DNA of 64,000 nt, taken from NCBI RefSeq assembly GCF_020026915.1, contig NZ_JAINUY010000001.1, positions 992,001-1,056,000 on the forward strand, read 5' to 3'. The notes under the pieces were generated by a model. It was given only the letters and a program-made list of their open reading frames with translations. It was not told the origin of the DNA and did not search any database. The position numbers and the translations under genes are program-made. Each line of letters opens with the position of its first letter. The first letter of the stretch is position 1. This DNA is from Flavobacterium potami. Lineage in GTDB: Bacteria > Bacteroidota > Bacteroidia > Flavobacteriales > Flavobacteriaceae. Shown here piece by piece: positions 26,532-36,268 of this stretch.

Positions 26532-26831
26532 TTATCTAACAGGATATTTTTCTTGATTTTGCGAAGTATGAAAAACAGCATTTAAAAATACCGTCTTTGA
26601 TAATTCATCAACAATGAAAAATGCGATGTAAGGAAATTTTTTAAAAGGGAGATAGCGATAGTTATTATCGTGAATTTGATAAAAAGGGTTTATTTGAAGT
26701 GCTTTATAAACTTTTTTATAATCATTCAAAAAATCTAAAGCTATTTTTTTATTAGCTTTAAAAATATAATATTCAATGGCTTCTTCAATATTTTTTAATG
26801 CAATTGGAGAAACAATAACCTTATAACTCAT
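26532..26831 (-). CDS. ParE/RelE-family toxin
   Basis: 99 residues. YKVIVSPIALKNIEEAIEYY at the N-terminus, a middle FLNDYKKVYKALQINP, RYLPFKKFPYIAFFIVDE, and a C-terminal VFLNAVFHTSQNQEKY match the ParE/RelE fold. ParE-like members inhibit gyrase, and RelE-like members cut mRNA; the final sequence HTSQNQEKYP is closer to ParE-like proteins of Bacteroidota. It overlaps the antitoxin gene by 11 nt, typical of a coupled toxin-antitoxin pair. Confidence 0.88.
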   Translation of the reverse strand: MSYKVIVSPIALKNIEEAIEYYIFKANKKIALDFLNDYKKVYKALQINPFYQIHDNNYRYLPFKKFPYIAFFIVDELSKTVFLNAVFHTSQNQEKYPVR

Positions 26832-27048
26832 ACTTCTTTTTTAAATCAGTATAAACAGATTCAGCATCAGTGTAAAGTTTTTTATCCGAAGTTACTTGTT
26901 CATTTAAGATATGTTGTTGTTCTTCTGACAATTCGTAAGGTTTTACATTTACAATTTCAAATTTTATCTTTAGTGATTTCATAAAAGCTTTTACAGCTTC
27001 GATTTGGGATGCATCTTCTGTATACGCCGTTATATTAATTGCTTGCAT
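26821..27048 (-). CDS. Antitoxin of the ParE-like pair (DUF2683-like)
   Basis: 75 residues. The N-terminal strand INITAYTEDASQIEAVKAFMKSLKIKFEIV looks like the small fold seen in DUF2683-type antitoxins, and the charged C-terminal helix (TDAESVYTDLKKKYEL) would wrap the toxin. It precedes and overlaps the toxin gene by 11 nt. No clear operator is visible upstream, where about 130 bp separate it from the divergent cupin gene. Confidence 0.82.
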   Translation of the reverse strand: MQAINITAYTEDASQIEAVKAFMKSLKIKFEIVNVKPYELSEEQQHILNEQVTSDKKLYTDAESVYTDLKKKYEL

Positions 27049-27179
27049 GATTTTTAAAATTTACTAAAGTTGATAAACAAAGTTATGACAAAAGTCTAAT
27101 TTTCATGTTAATGATAACATTTTATTTTCTTGTATTATTTATGAACGTCAATTTTTTCGTAACATTACAATAAAAACAA

Positions 27180-27617
27180 ATGAAAACACTAACCACCCTA
27201 AAAACCACATTTGTAGTTTTATTTTTCCAACAAATAAGCTTTGCACAAGAAACCAAAAAAGAAACCGCATCGCCACAATACACAATCGAAAATTGTGTCA
27301 ATCATTTTGAATTAGACAAAGCCACGAAAACAAAAGTAGGCTATCAATATTGGTTTGGCGATAAAAACTTCACTCATGAAAATACTTTAAAAATGAGTAT
27401 TGTCGAACCAGGAAAATCAACACACGCACCACACCATCATCCCGAAGAAGAATTCTTTTATATTTTGGAAGGCTCAGCTTCTTTTTTCTTAGATGGAAAA
27501 ACAGTTGTTGTTGGACCAAATACAAGTTTGTACTGCCCGCCAAATGCAGAACACGGAATAAGTAATGCTGGAAATACGGATTTGAAATATTTGGTTATTA
27601 AAATGGATTTGAGGTAG
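27180..27617 (+). CDS. Secreted cupin-domain protein
   Basis: 145 residues. The signal peptide ends around ISFAQ (residue ~22). A single cupin follows: THAPHHHPEEEFFYILEGSA has the first metal motif (three consecutive His and a Glu), and PPNAEHGISNAG holds the last His. The protein should bind a divalent metal in the periplasm. Function is not predictable; small cupins include isomerases and dioxygenases. It is a single-gene unit, followed by a REP palindrome at 27643. Confidence 0.85.
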   Translation: MKTLTTLKTTFVVLFFQQISFAQETKKETASPQYTIENCVNHFELDKATKTKVGYQYWFGDKNFTHENTLKMSIVEPGKSTHAPHHHPEEEFFYILEGSASFFLDGKTVVVGPNTSLYCPPNAEHGISNAGNTDLKYLVIKMDLR

Positions 27618-27642
27618 TCGTTATCAATTTTACGCCTAGTTT

Positions 27643-27742
27643 GTCATTTCGACCGAAGGGAGAAATCACACTCGCTGATCGACAAAGATTGGACATACTT
27701 TGCGGAGTTTCTAGTGTGATTTCTCCCTTCGGTCGAAATGAC
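27643..27742. repeat. Full REP-like inverted repeat
   Basis: Arms GTCATTTCGACCGAAGGGAG... (from 27643) and the reverse complement ending at 27742 pair over almost 30 bp, with GACAAAGATTGG-like spacer. The same family is seen at 35963-36062 and 36918-37015. Confidence 0.9.
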
Positions 27743-27789
27743 AAAAACATGATAGATGTTTGAAATCATTTTTTTCATAAACAAAAAAA

Positions 27790-27820
27790 CACCTCCAAAC
27801 TTTTAAAAAGTTCAAAGGTG
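27790..27820 (-). terminator. Terminator after the heavy-metal pump gene
   Basis: CACCTCCAAACTTTT pairs imperfectly with AAAAGTTCAAAGGTG; on the minus strand the stem is followed by GTTTTTTTGT. It lies 30 bp beyond the stop of the pump gene. Confidence 0.6.
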
Positions 27821-27849
27821 CTTTCAGAATAAATAATTACAATTACAAA

Positions 27850-30800
27850 CTACGAATCGGTATTCGTATCTTTTTTACGGTAAACCAAATAGAAAACCTG
27901 TGGTAAAACCGTCAGTGAAAGAATCATACAAGTTATCAAACCTCCAACAATCATAATCGCAAGTGGTTTTTGAACTTCAGAACCCATTCCTGTTGATAAT
28001 GCAGCAGGTAATAATCCTAAAGATCCCATTAAAGCAATCATAACAATTGGACGAATACGGCTGTAAATTCCGTGCGAAATGGCATCTTTTAAATGCATTC
28101 CCGCGCGCATATTTTCGCGAATCATTCCGATGAGGACAATACTGTCAATTGCACTCACTCCAAATAGAATGATAAACCCAATTCCTGCCGAGATTCCGAA
28201 AACGGTTCCTGTTGCCCAAAGGGATAAAAATCCGCCAATAAAGGCGTATGGCATGGCACTAATCGCTACCAAAGTATCTTTGAAATTACCAAAGTTGAAA
28301 TACAACAGACATAAAATCAGAATCAAAACAACAGGAACAATCATCGCTAATTGTTTTGAAGCTCTTTCTTTACTTTCAAATTCTCCTGCCCATTTCATGA
28401 CATTTTCTTTTGGAAGTTTAACTTCTGCAGCCACTTTTTTCTGTGCTTCTTCGATCGTACTTCCTAAATCGCGTCCTTCAATACTAAATCCTACGGCAAT
28501 ATAACGGCTGTTTCCTTCACGATAAATAAAAGTCGGTCCGGTTTTGTATTCTACCGTTGCAATTTCTTTTAAAGGCACTTTTTTACCATTCATAGTCGGA
28601 ATCAAAATACCTTCTATTTTTTCTTTAGAATCACGGTATTCTTTTTCAAAACGAAGTGTAATGTCAAATATCTTTTCGTCGTCATAGAATTTTGTAGCAG
28701 CTTGTCCACCAATTGTCATTCTAATAACCGCCTGCGCATCGGCAGTGGTTACGGCATAACGCGCCATTTTTTCATCTTCAAGCTGAATTCTCAATTCTGG
28801 TAATCCAATGTTTTTATAAACGTTGATATCTTCAATTCCTTTTACATCTTTAATGGAATTAGCAACTTTTGCTGCCATTTCTTCCATTTGAAAAAGATCA
28901 CTTCCAAAAATCTTAATCGCCAGCGGACTTTTAACTCCCGCTACATATTCTTCCACATTATCCTGAATGGGTTGACTAAAACCAAATGCAACTCCTGGAT
29001 AAACATCGAGTATTTTTTTGATTTCGGCAATCAGTTCTTCTTTGCTGATATCGTGTTTCCATTCGTCTTTATGTTTTAATTCAATATGGAATTCGATATT
29101 AAAAAATCCTGTTGGGTCGGTTCCGTCATTTGGTCTTCCCGTTTGCGAAAGCACAAATTTTACCTCTTCAAACTTCCTGATTTTGGCTTTCATTTCCTTT
29201 GTCAATCGAACCGATTCATCCAAATTAATACTATTAGGAAGCGTTGCTCTCACATAAATCGCACCTTCATTCAACTTCGGAATAAATTCTGATCCGTAAA
29301 ATGCAAATCGTACGCAACAAACTGCTAATAAAGCCAAGAAAGCATAAATCGTAGCTTTACGATGTTTGGTGCTCCATTTGAAAAGATTGTACAAATTGGT
29401 TCTAAAGAAACGTGAAATCATGTTTTCTTTTTCGACAATGTTTTTCTTCAGCATCACTTTACACATCGCTGGAACGTAAGTAAGTGATAAAATCAGTGAA
29501 CCTAATAAAGCGTAACCTAAAGTAAAGGCTAGGGGAGAGAACATTTTTCCTTCCACTTTCGTGAAAGAGAAAATTGGCATTAGCGCCACAATCAAAATAA
29601 TCAAGGCAAAGAAAATATAGGTTGCCACGCTTCCCACACTTTTCTTGATTAATCCCATTTTGCTCATGTTGTTAAAGCGTTCCATTCCTACTTTATGGGC
29701 TTTCTTTTCGAGAGAAACAAACACATTTTCCACGATAACCAACGTTCCTTCAAGTAGTAACCCGAAATCGAGCGCTCCCATCGAAATCAAGTTCGCAGGA
29801 AGTCCCTGAATTCGTAACATTACAATGGCAAACAAAAATGAAAGCGGAATCACAGTCGCCACAATTAACGAAGTACGCCAATTGTAAAGGAAAATAAACA
29901 CGATTAATGAAACCAGTAAAACGCCTTCAATTAAGTTTTTGGTAACTGTTTTTACAGTTGTATTAACCAATTCTGTACGGTCGATAAACGGAACAATTTT
30001 GACATTATCCGGTAAAACTCTTTCGTTTAATTCGGCCAAACGTTCTTTCAATCTGCCAATAACTTCGCCTGGATTTTCACCACGAAGCATAATTACGATT
30101 CCTTCTACAACATCATCGTCGCCATCTAAACCAACCTGCCCCAGACGCGGTTTGGCCGAAATCGTAACCTCTGCAACGTGTTTTACTAAAACTGGTGCTC
30201 CGCCTTTGGTTTCAATTAAAATATTTCCAATATCTTCGACTTTATTCACTAATCCAACTCCACGTACGACATAAGCCTGATCGCCACGTTGTATAACATC
30301 CCCACCCACATTGATATTACTTTTTGAAACGGCTTCGTAAACATCCAATGCCGATAAATTGTAATTTTCAAGTTCCGTTGGATTAATTTTGATTTCGAAC
30401 ATTTTTTCTTCTCCACCAAAACTTACCACATCGGCAACTCCGGGAACGGCAACCAATTCTCTTTCGATAACCCAATCCTGAATCGCCTGAACTTCTTTAA
30501 TAGGCAGATCACTTTTAATAACATATCTAAAGATTTCACCCGTTGCTCCAGACGGCGGATCGATTTCAACATCGGCACCTTCTGGAAGATCCAATCCGTT
30601 TAATCGGTTTGAGGCGTATTGCTGTGCGTAAAAATCCTCAACTCCATCATCAAATAAAACCGTAACTACCGATAATCCGAAAAGGGAAATAGAACGAACT
30701 TCTGCCTTTTTCGGGATCGTATTCATTTGTTTCGAAATAGGAAGTGTGATGAATTTCTCTACTTCTTCGGCACTTCGTCCGGGCCATTGTGTAATAATTC

Positions 30801-30951
30801 TGGCTCTTGTATTGGTTACGTCAGGAAATGCTTCTATGGGTGTATGAATATAACTCACGATTCCCGCCACCAATAAAACGGCAGTCAGGAAAAACACAAT
30901 GAGTGAGTTTTTCAAGGAGAAAGCCACCAGACCTTGTACAAATTTTTTCAT
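27850..30951 (-). CDS. Heavy-metal RND efflux pump (CusA/CzcA type, HME)
   Basis: 1033 residues. IEAFPDVTNTRARIITQWPG near the N-terminus, LDFGLLLEGTLVIVENVF in the fourth helix, YAFIGGFLSLW and RPIVMIALMGSLGLLPAA are marks of the heavy-metal efflux RND class (CusA, CzcA). The proton-relay Asp usually seen as VDGAV is Glu here (LLEG). A Met or other metal-binding set for Cu/Ag is not obvious from the sequence, so the metal is unknown. It is the last gene of a five-gene run from the two-component system (35511) down to this pump, all on the minus strand. Confidence 0.92.
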   Translation of the reverse strand: MKKFVQGLVAFSLKNSLIVFFLTAVLLVAGIVSYIHTPIEAFPDVTNTRARIITQWPGRSAEEVEKFITLPISKQMNTIPKKAEVRSISLFGLSVVTVLFDDGVEDFYAQQYASNRLNGLDLPEGADVEIDPPSGATGEIFRYVIKSDLPIKEVQAIQDWVIERELVAVPGVADVVSFGGEEKMFEIKINPTELENYNLSALDVYEAVSKSNINVGGDVIQRGDQAYVVRGVGLVNKVEDIGNILIETKGGAPVLVKHVAEVTISAKPRLGQVGLDGDDDVVEGIVIMLRGENPGEVIGRLKERLAELNERVLPDNVKIVPFIDRTELVNTTVKTVTKNLIEGVLLVSLIVFIFLYNWRTSLIVATVIPLSFLFAIVMLRIQGLPANLISMGALDFGLLLEGTLVIVENVFVSLEKKAHKVGMERFNNMSKMGLIKKSVGSVATYIFFALIILIVALMPIFSFTKVEGKMFSPLAFTLGYALLGSLILSLTYVPAMCKVMLKKNIVEKENMISRFFRTNLYNLFKWSTKHRKATIYAFLALLAVCCVRFAFYGSEFIPKLNEGAIYVRATLPNSINLDESVRLTKEMKAKIRKFEEVKFVLSQTGRPNDGTDPTGFFNIEFHIELKHKDEWKHDISKEELIAEIKKILDVYPGVAFGFSQPIQDNVEEYVAGVKSPLAIKIFGSDLFQMEEMAAKVANSIKDVKGIEDINVYKNIGLPELRIQLEDEKMARYAVTTADAQAVIRMTIGGQAATKFYDDEKIFDITLRFEKEYRDSKEKIEGILIPTMNGKKVPLKEIATVEYKTGPTFIYREGNSRYIAVGFSIEGRDLGSTIEEAQKKVAAEVKLPKENVMKWAGEFESKERASKQLAMIVPVVLILILCLLYFNFGNFKDTLVAISAMPYAFIGGFLSLWATGTVFGISAGIGFIILFGVSAIDSIVLIGMIRENMRAGMHLKDAISHGIYSRIRPIVMIALMGSLGLLPAALSTGMGSEVQKPLAIMIVGGLITCMILSLTVLPQVFYLVYRKKDTNTDS

Positions 30952-30982
30952 GTCTTGTATTTTTTATCCGTTTTTAAGGATC

Positions 30983-32071
30983 TTAGTTTTTTAATCTTTC
31001 GTGAATCAACAATTGGTTTTTGGTAATCACCTTTTCGCCTTCGTTAACGCCTTTGTCAAAATAAAGCCAGCTGTTGTTTTTCAGTTTCGGACTTATTTCT
31101 CTGGTTTCAATTGTACAATCGTCTTTATAGATTAAAATATAATCGCGGTTATTGTCAAAAATGGCTGCTTTTGCAGGAACCGAAACCAATTCTTCGCCAC
31201 CAATACTTTTATCGATAGTAATATCAGCGGTCATTCCTGGTTTTAATTTCAGGTTTCGGTTGTCCATTACAATTCGAGCTTTTAAAACGTGTTCTTCTGC
31301 ATCAAAAACCTTTGACATCATATTGATTTTTCCTTTAAAGATTTCTCCCGGATAAGCTGGTGTTGTAACATCAACAGCCATATTTTCGCTAATGTTTTTT
31401 AGGTTACTAGTGTAAACATTGACCAAAACCCAAATTTCTTTTAAATCAGAAATCGTGAATAATGGATCACTTTCGCTTGTAATCTGAGTTCCTGTGCTGA
31501 TGTTTTTAGCAACAATATAACCTTCAGTTGGCGCTTTGATTAAGAAGACAGATCGATCACTGCTTGCACTGAACATGGCTAAATTGGCCCTTACATTTTC
31601 TAAAGAAGATTTTAAAACGTCCAATTCGCTTTGCGCTTGAAGCAAATCTTTTTGAGAAGAAATTCCATCTTCAAACATAGATTTGGTTGCCTGCAATTGA
31701 CGTTGCGCCACTGTAATCTGAGATTGTAATGATCTGCTTTCGGACTGCATGCTGTTCAATTCTGTACTTTTAATCTCTGCCAGAACTTGTCCTTTTTTTA
31801 CATAATCGCCTAATGAGAAAGTTGTTTTAGTAATAATTCCTTCCACAAGACTGTTAAACTGAACTACGTGATCTCCGTTATAAGTAATATTTCCTGTAAG
31901 ATTGATCGATTCGCTTACGGCACGTTTTTGTGCTGGTTCAATCGTAATTTTTTCTTTTAAATCTTTATCAATACAGAATTTTTCATCCTGTGCTTTTTTA
32001 ACTTCTTCTTTCTTGCCACATCCGTAAACGAGCATTAACCCAAGCATTGGGATTACAATAAGTTTCTTCAT
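30983..32071 (-). CDS. Heavy-metal RND periplasmic adaptor lipoprotein (CusB/CzcB type)
   Basis: 362 residues. MKKLIVIPMLGLMLVYGC is a lipoprotein signal (Cys18), then KKEEVKKAQDEKFCIDKDLK. The membrane-fusion fold is seen as VEGIITKTTFSLGDYVKKGQ and IKAPTEGYIVAKNISTG, with VDVTTPAYPGEIFKGKINMM in the beta-barrel domain. There is no long His-rich N-terminal metal site as found in some CzcB proteins; only one Cys (CID) follows the lipobox. It lies 31 bp upstream of the pump gene and 30 bp after the OMF gene. Confidence 0.9.
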   Translation of the reverse strand: MKKLIVIPMLGLMLVYGCGKKEEVKKAQDEKFCIDKDLKEKITIEPAQKRAVSESINLTGNITYNGDHVVQFNSLVEGIITKTTFSLGDYVKKGQVLAEIKSTELNSMQSESRSLQSQITVAQRQLQATKSMFEDGISSQKDLLQAQSELDVLKSSLENVRANLAMFSASSDRSVFLIKAPTEGYIVAKNISTGTQITSESDPLFTISDLKEIWVLVNVYTSNLKNISENMAVDVTTPAYPGEIFKGKINMMSKVFDAEEHVLKARIVMDNRNLKLKPGMTADITIDKSIGGEELVSVPAKAAIFDNNRDYILIYKDDCTIETREISPKLKNNSWLYFDKGVNEGEKVITKNQLLIHERLKN

Positions 32072-32101
32072 TATCTTTTTATATTTTGAGTAAGTGATGT
32101 A

Positions 32102-33385
32102 TTAATTAATTTCCTGCCCCGTGATGTAGCGCAGTTCTTCCAGATTTTTGTTCAGGTCTTTTTTAGAATTCAGCAGTATTGATTTGTTGTCTAAATATGC
32201 ATCGACAAAATCCAGATATTCTAACATGCTGGTATTTCTTTGCATGAAATTTTTACGATAGCTTTCTAAAAGTTTATCCAAATCGCCTTCAAAACTGGCA
32301 TCGGCACTTTCGTATAATTTTTTGGTGGTGATGAAATCCTGATACGCATTTAAAACCTCAGATTGGACACTTAAAGTTTTTTCTTCCGTAAGCAGTTTTC
32401 CTTGATCAATCGCGATTTTAGCGGCTTTAATATTTCCCTGATTTCGATTAAAAAACGGAAGATCAAGCGAGAATCCAATTCCAACAAAATCATTCATTAA
32501 ACTCGCTCCACGGTCGTAACTTACACCAAGTGTCACGTCTGGCGTACGCATGGCTCTTTCGTATTTGTATTTGTTGTCGTTGTATTCGTTTCCAAGTTTC
32601 AGCACTTTCATATCAGGACGATTTTCAATTGCCGATTCCATAAGATTCGCCAAATTGATTTCTTCGATATTTTTATTCATAGGAACAAAACCTTCATCAG
32701 TCAATTTGATGAAACTTGTAGCAGGAAGATTCATTAGAACTTTCAATTCTTTTTGTAAAGAATTGTTCTCTTTTTGTAAATCATTAATTTCTTTTAAAAA
32801 CTGAAGTTCTGTAGCTTTCAAACGAACATATTCGCCTTTACCAACATTTCCTTGCGCAACCTGATTTTTATACGCTTTCAATAAAGTCTGCATCGAAGAA
32901 AGCTGGTTTTGATACACTTCTTCTTGTGCTTGATTGTATTGTAAATCGGTTAGGTTTTCTCTAAATTCGATTTTTAAATTGCGTAAAAAAGTCTTGAAAT
33001 ATTCCTTAGCGATTTCAGCGCTTACTTTTTCCATCGCAATCATTTTTTTACGTTTTCCTGCCGTCTGAATCAATTGCTCTAATTCGGCATTGACTTGTTG
33101 CGTTCTTCCGTAATTTCCCCATAATACGGGCAATTGTTGCGCTGTAGCATTTTTCCAAAGATTGATTTCTCCAACAGTCAAGGTTGGATTTGGCCATAAT
33201 TTTGCCTGAATAACTTGTGCGTCAGCAATGTCGATATTCAGTTTTTCGGAAATAAGAGAAATGTTCTTTTCCAGAAATATAGCCTCGGCTTGATTTCGAG
33301 AAAGAGTAATTGTATCTGTAATGGCAATTTGTGCCATACTTTTGAGCGATACAATTAAAAACAAGGTTAAAAATAGACGTTTCAA
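32102..33385 (-). CDS. Heavy-metal efflux outer membrane channel (TolC/CusC type)
   Basis: 427 residues. The signal peptide ends around SLKSMAQ (residue ~18). Two OEP repeats follow: SRNQAEAIFLEKNISLISEK early and ESAIENRPDMKVLKLGNEYN later, with LPFFNRNQGNIKAAKIA, a motif of the CzcC/CusC group. It provides the outer membrane exit for the metal pump. There is no lipobox, unlike the OMF of the tetR locus. It is the first gene of the efflux part of the operon; the sensor kinase gene ends 97 bp upstream. Confidence 0.9.
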   Translation of the reverse strand: MKRLFLTLFLIVSLKSMAQIAITDTITLSRNQAEAIFLEKNISLISEKLNIDIADAQVIQAKLWPNPTLTVGEINLWKNATAQQLPVLWGNYGRTQQVNAELEQLIQTAGKRKKMIAMEKVSAEIAKEYFKTFLRNLKIEFRENLTDLQYNQAQEEVYQNQLSSMQTLLKAYKNQVAQGNVGKGEYVRLKATELQFLKEINDLQKENNSLQKELKVLMNLPATSFIKLTDEGFVPMNKNIEEINLANLMESAIENRPDMKVLKLGNEYNDNKYKYERAMRTPDVTLGVSYDRGASLMNDFVGIGFSLDLPFFNRNQGNIKAAKIAIDQGKLLTEEKTLSVQSEVLNAYQDFITTKKLYESADASFEGDLDKLLESYRKNFMQRNTSMLEYLDFVDAYLDNKSILLNSKKDLNKNLEELRYITGQEIN

Positions 33386-33481
33386 ATTGAGTAGATTTAA
33401 TAAGTTGCAAAGCTATTTGCTACATATTAAGCCCTAATTTGATGTCTATTAGAAACCAGTAAGAGTTGGATTAGAAAACGA

Positions 33482-34837
33482 TTAGAGTTTTGGAAAAACA
33501 AGTGTTACCGTGGTTCCAACCGCTTTTTTAGAAGTTATGGTAAACTCAATATTATTTTGTTTGAAGATCACATTAGCTAAAGTCAAACCAATGCCGCTTC
33601 CTTTTATATCGCTTACATTTTTGCCTCTGTAAAAGGTTTGTTTGATAAATTGAAGATCGTCTTCACTAATGCCTTTTCCTTGATCTTCAACAACAATTTT
33701 TAGTTGCTGATTTTGTTCCAATAAACTAATTTTTATCGGATTTCCATCTGAATATTTAACGGCATTTTCGATGATATTAAATAAAGCGATTTTGATTTCG
33801 TTAGAATTTCCGTGAATCGAAAGCAGTTTGTCATTTGAAACTTCTAAAGCAATTTGAATTTGTCCTTTTAAGTGATAACTCGCAGACAATTGATCGTTGA
33901 TGTCCCAAACCAATTCGTCGACCCTGAAAATTTCATTGAGTTCCATATTCTCGCGAAGACCAGAAAGCATCATCAAAGTATTCATGGTATCTTCGATTTG
34001 ATAGACGTTTTCTAACACTTTCTGAGACATTTCTTTGTATTCGGCACTGGTTCGATCTTTTTGAGCAAAAACTTCTAGGTTTCCTGAAATAGCGGTTAAA
34101 GGCGTTTTAAACTCGTGCGAAACATAATTGATGAAGTTTTTCTGAATGATAAAAGTATCCGAAAGTCGTTTCAGCAGATTGTTGTACGTTTCTATCAATT
34201 CCTGAATATCATCTTTGGTATTGGAAGAAACAATTTGTTTATCTAGAGAAGAAGCCTGAATCTCATTAACTTGATTGATAATGTTTTTGATTGGAGTATA
34301 AGCCAAATTAGAAAGCAGTCGGCTGGCGAGATAAATTGTGACCAATCCTGATATTAAAACCAAAATCATAATGATCAATAATCTATCGGTCATGGTTTTG
34401 AAATCGGTATCATTTTTTTTGACGAAAACCACAAAATCTCCTTGATTGTCATGGTAATAACTCCCGAAATAAAAATGATGTTTGGATTTGAAACTTAATT
34501 TTCGGTTTTTTCTAATGTAATCTAGTTTTGATGCATTTATATTATGATCCGAAGTTTTATCACCATACACAATTTGGTTTTTCTCGTTGTAAACACGTGT
34601 CACAATTTCAAGTGAATTTTCACGGAATTGCTGTCCGATAATTAAATGCTGATTTTCTGGAAGTTCGTCTTTTTCTAAATAGAAAATCCCAGTCAATAAA
34701 CAGGTTTTCTGCAATTCGTTATACACGATTTTTTCAGAATAACTGTAGAAAGAAAAATACGTGATCAGTGAAGCAATGACAAACACGACGCTGAATGTCA
34801 AAGAAGAAATTAAGGTAAAACGATTACGGATTTTCAT
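33482..34837 (-). CDS. HAMP-containing sensor histidine kinase controlling the metal efflux operon
   Basis: 451 residues. Transmembrane helices are at ~8-30 and ~152-175, enclosing a ~120-residue periplasmic sensor. A HAMP-like linker follows, then the phosphoacceptor motif YVSHEFKTPLTAISG with His241, the N box (IENAVKYSD), DQGKGIS (G1) and GSGIGLTLANV (G2). The kinase probably senses metal or envelope signals. The start overlaps the response regulator stop by 4 nt (ATGA at 34834-34837), so the pair is coupled. Its gene lies just upstream of the CusCBA-type genes. Confidence 0.92.
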   Translation of the reverse strand: MKIRNRFTLISSLTFSVVFVIASLITYFSFYSYSEKIVYNELQKTCLLTGIFYLEKDELPENQHLIIGQQFRENSLEIVTRVYNEKNQIVYGDKTSDHNINASKLDYIRKNRKLSFKSKHHFYFGSYYHDNQGDFVVFVKKNDTDFKTMTDRLLIIMILVLISGLVTIYLASRLLSNLAYTPIKNIINQVNEIQASSLDKQIVSSNTKDDIQELIETYNNLLKRLSDTFIIQKNFINYVSHEFKTPLTAISGNLEVFAQKDRTSAEYKEMSQKVLENVYQIEDTMNTLMMLSGLRENMELNEIFRVDELVWDINDQLSASYHLKGQIQIALEVSNDKLLSIHGNSNEIKIALFNIIENAVKYSDGNPIKISLLEQNQQLKIVVEDQGKGISEDDLQFIKQTFYRGKNVSDIKGSGIGLTLANVIFKQNNIEFTITSKKAVGTTVTLVFPKL

Positions 34838-35511
34838 AAGTCTTCTTTTAGCATGTAACCGATTCCTTTTATGGTGTGAATGAACTTATGATTGTGTTCG
34901 ATTTTGTTTCTTAAATACGAAATATACACATCGACAACATTGGTGTTATTGTCGTAATTAATTCCCCAAACCGCAGTTAAAATCTGCGTTCGAGACATGA
35001 CTTTATTTCGGTTTTCTAATAAATACAAAAGCAGTTTGTATTCTCTTGGCGAAAGATCGATCAGTTCGTTGTTTTCTGTGACTTTATGCTCGTCTGGGTT
35101 GATGGTTAAAGTTCCGCAGGTATATAAAGTTTCGGGTTCGTTGTAATTGAATTTCGTTCTTCGGGTAAGTGCATTTACTCTAGAAATCAATTCTTTAAAA
35201 TGAAAAGGTTTTACGAGATAATCATCGGCGCCAGAATCTAGTGCGGTAACTTTATCATCGGTATTACTCAAAGCGCTGAGCATTAAAATTGGAGTATGAA
35301 TCTTTTTAAAACGCATTAATTTCGTCAGTTGAATTCCGTCGATTCCCGGAAGCATAATATCCATCAAGATAATATCCCAAGTGTTTTCCTGAACAAGGTC
35401 GCGCGCCATTTCGCCCGTTTCGGCAAGATGCACGGTAAAGTTATTTTCTTCTAAACCTTTTATAATAAATTCGCTGATGCGTTTATCATCTTCAATGAGT
35501 AAAACATTCAT
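34834..35511 (-). CDS. OmpR/CusR-type response regulator
   Basis: 225 residues from the ATG at 35511. The receiver domain begins MNVLLIEDDKRISEF, phosphoacceptor Asp51 lies in LMDIMLPGIDG, and Lys in VKPFHFKEL. The C-terminal winged helix (LSPREYKLLLYLLENRN, VYISYLRNKIEHN) binds DNA. The open frame extends upstream to 35607, but those 32 residues (mostly hydrophobic) are not part of the family; the internal ATG gives a canonical N-terminus. Partner of the kinase gene it overlaps, and likely activator of the metal efflux genes downstream. Confidence 0.93.
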   Translation of the reverse strand: MNVLLIEDDKRISEFIIKGLEENNFTVHLAETGEMARDLVQENTWDIILMDIMLPGIDGIQLTKLMRFKKIHTPILMLSALSNTDDKVTALDSGADDYLVKPFHFKELISRVNALTRRTKFNYNEPETLYTCGTLTINPDEHKVTENNELIDLSPREYKLLLYLLENRNKVMSRTQILTAVWGINYDNNTNVVDVYISYLRNKIEHNHKFIHTIKGIGYMLKEDL

Positions 35512-35690
35512 AAATGCTATGTTAAGTGTTGCTGTTTGGATAAAAACCGAAATGTTTAAACCCAATAATCTGATAAAGTGCTTTTGAAAGAGTAACAAAA
35601 ATAACATTTATTTTTTGAAAGACATCTAAATATGAAGTTTGGAATATTTTTGAACCATATAAGAACAGGTAAGTTATTTAAGTTTTTATG

Positions 35691-35891
35691 AATTGCCTCT
35701 GCTTTGGCTGGAGGAAAATAAAAGGTCATATAATAAGATGGCTTTAGCCAAATGCGCGATTTAGGCTAAAGCCATTTCTATCCTTAATTTTTTAACCTCC
35801 ATCTAAAGATGGAGGCAATTGATTTTTTTCAGTTGCCCCTAGTTTCAACTAGGGGGATTTTGAGATGATATAAGAAAAAGGCTTTAGCCAA
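35691..35891. repeat. REP cluster (GGCTTTAGCC / TGGAGGCAATT type)
   Basis: AATTGCCTC at 35691 pairs with GAGGCAATT at 35820; inside are GGCTTTAGCC copies, CCTCCATCTAAAGATGGAGG and CCCCTAGTTTCAACTAGGGG. These small hairpins recur in dispersed REP families. Part of the 757-bp gene-free stretch 35512-36268. Confidence 0.8.
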
Positions 35892-35962
35892 ATTAACATG
35901 CAGTTTATCATTTCGTATCTTCTTGTGTCGAAATGAGATCAGGAACGAATTTCCACAATCTT

Positions 35963-36062
35963 GTCATTTCGAGGAACGAGAAATCTCCGCAAGTAGCTCC
36001 ACAATCTAAATCGCCAATCTTTGTCGAGTTTCTCGCGGAGATTTCTCGTTCCTCGAAATGAC
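35963..36062. repeat. Full REP-like inverted repeat
   Basis: GTCATTTCGAGGAACGAGAA... at the left and the reverse complement at the right, nearly the same unit as at 27643-27742 and 36918-37015. The sequence from 36063 to 36268 holds no feature I can name. Confidence 0.9.
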
Positions 36063-36268
36063 AAAAAACACGAGATAAACCACTATAAAATAATAATCCC
36101 AATTAACCCCAATCTTACATAATTCCCGTTTAATTTTTAATAAAAATCTGTAATTCAATTAATTAACTTTTATTAAAGAAAGCTTTAACATCGTCTGTTT
36201 TCCTTGGCTGTTTGAAATAACTAATTTTAGGTAAATCAAAATTAATCACATTTTAAAAATTAGAAATT

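Noticed and set aside
35512..35607. N-terminal extension of the response regulator
   Set aside because: The internal ATG gives the standard receiver start MNVLLIEDD; the extension is hydrophobic and unrelated to the family.
35908..36102. 64-residue open frame on the minus strand
   Set aside because: It lies fully within a REP palindrome and has no family-like sequence.
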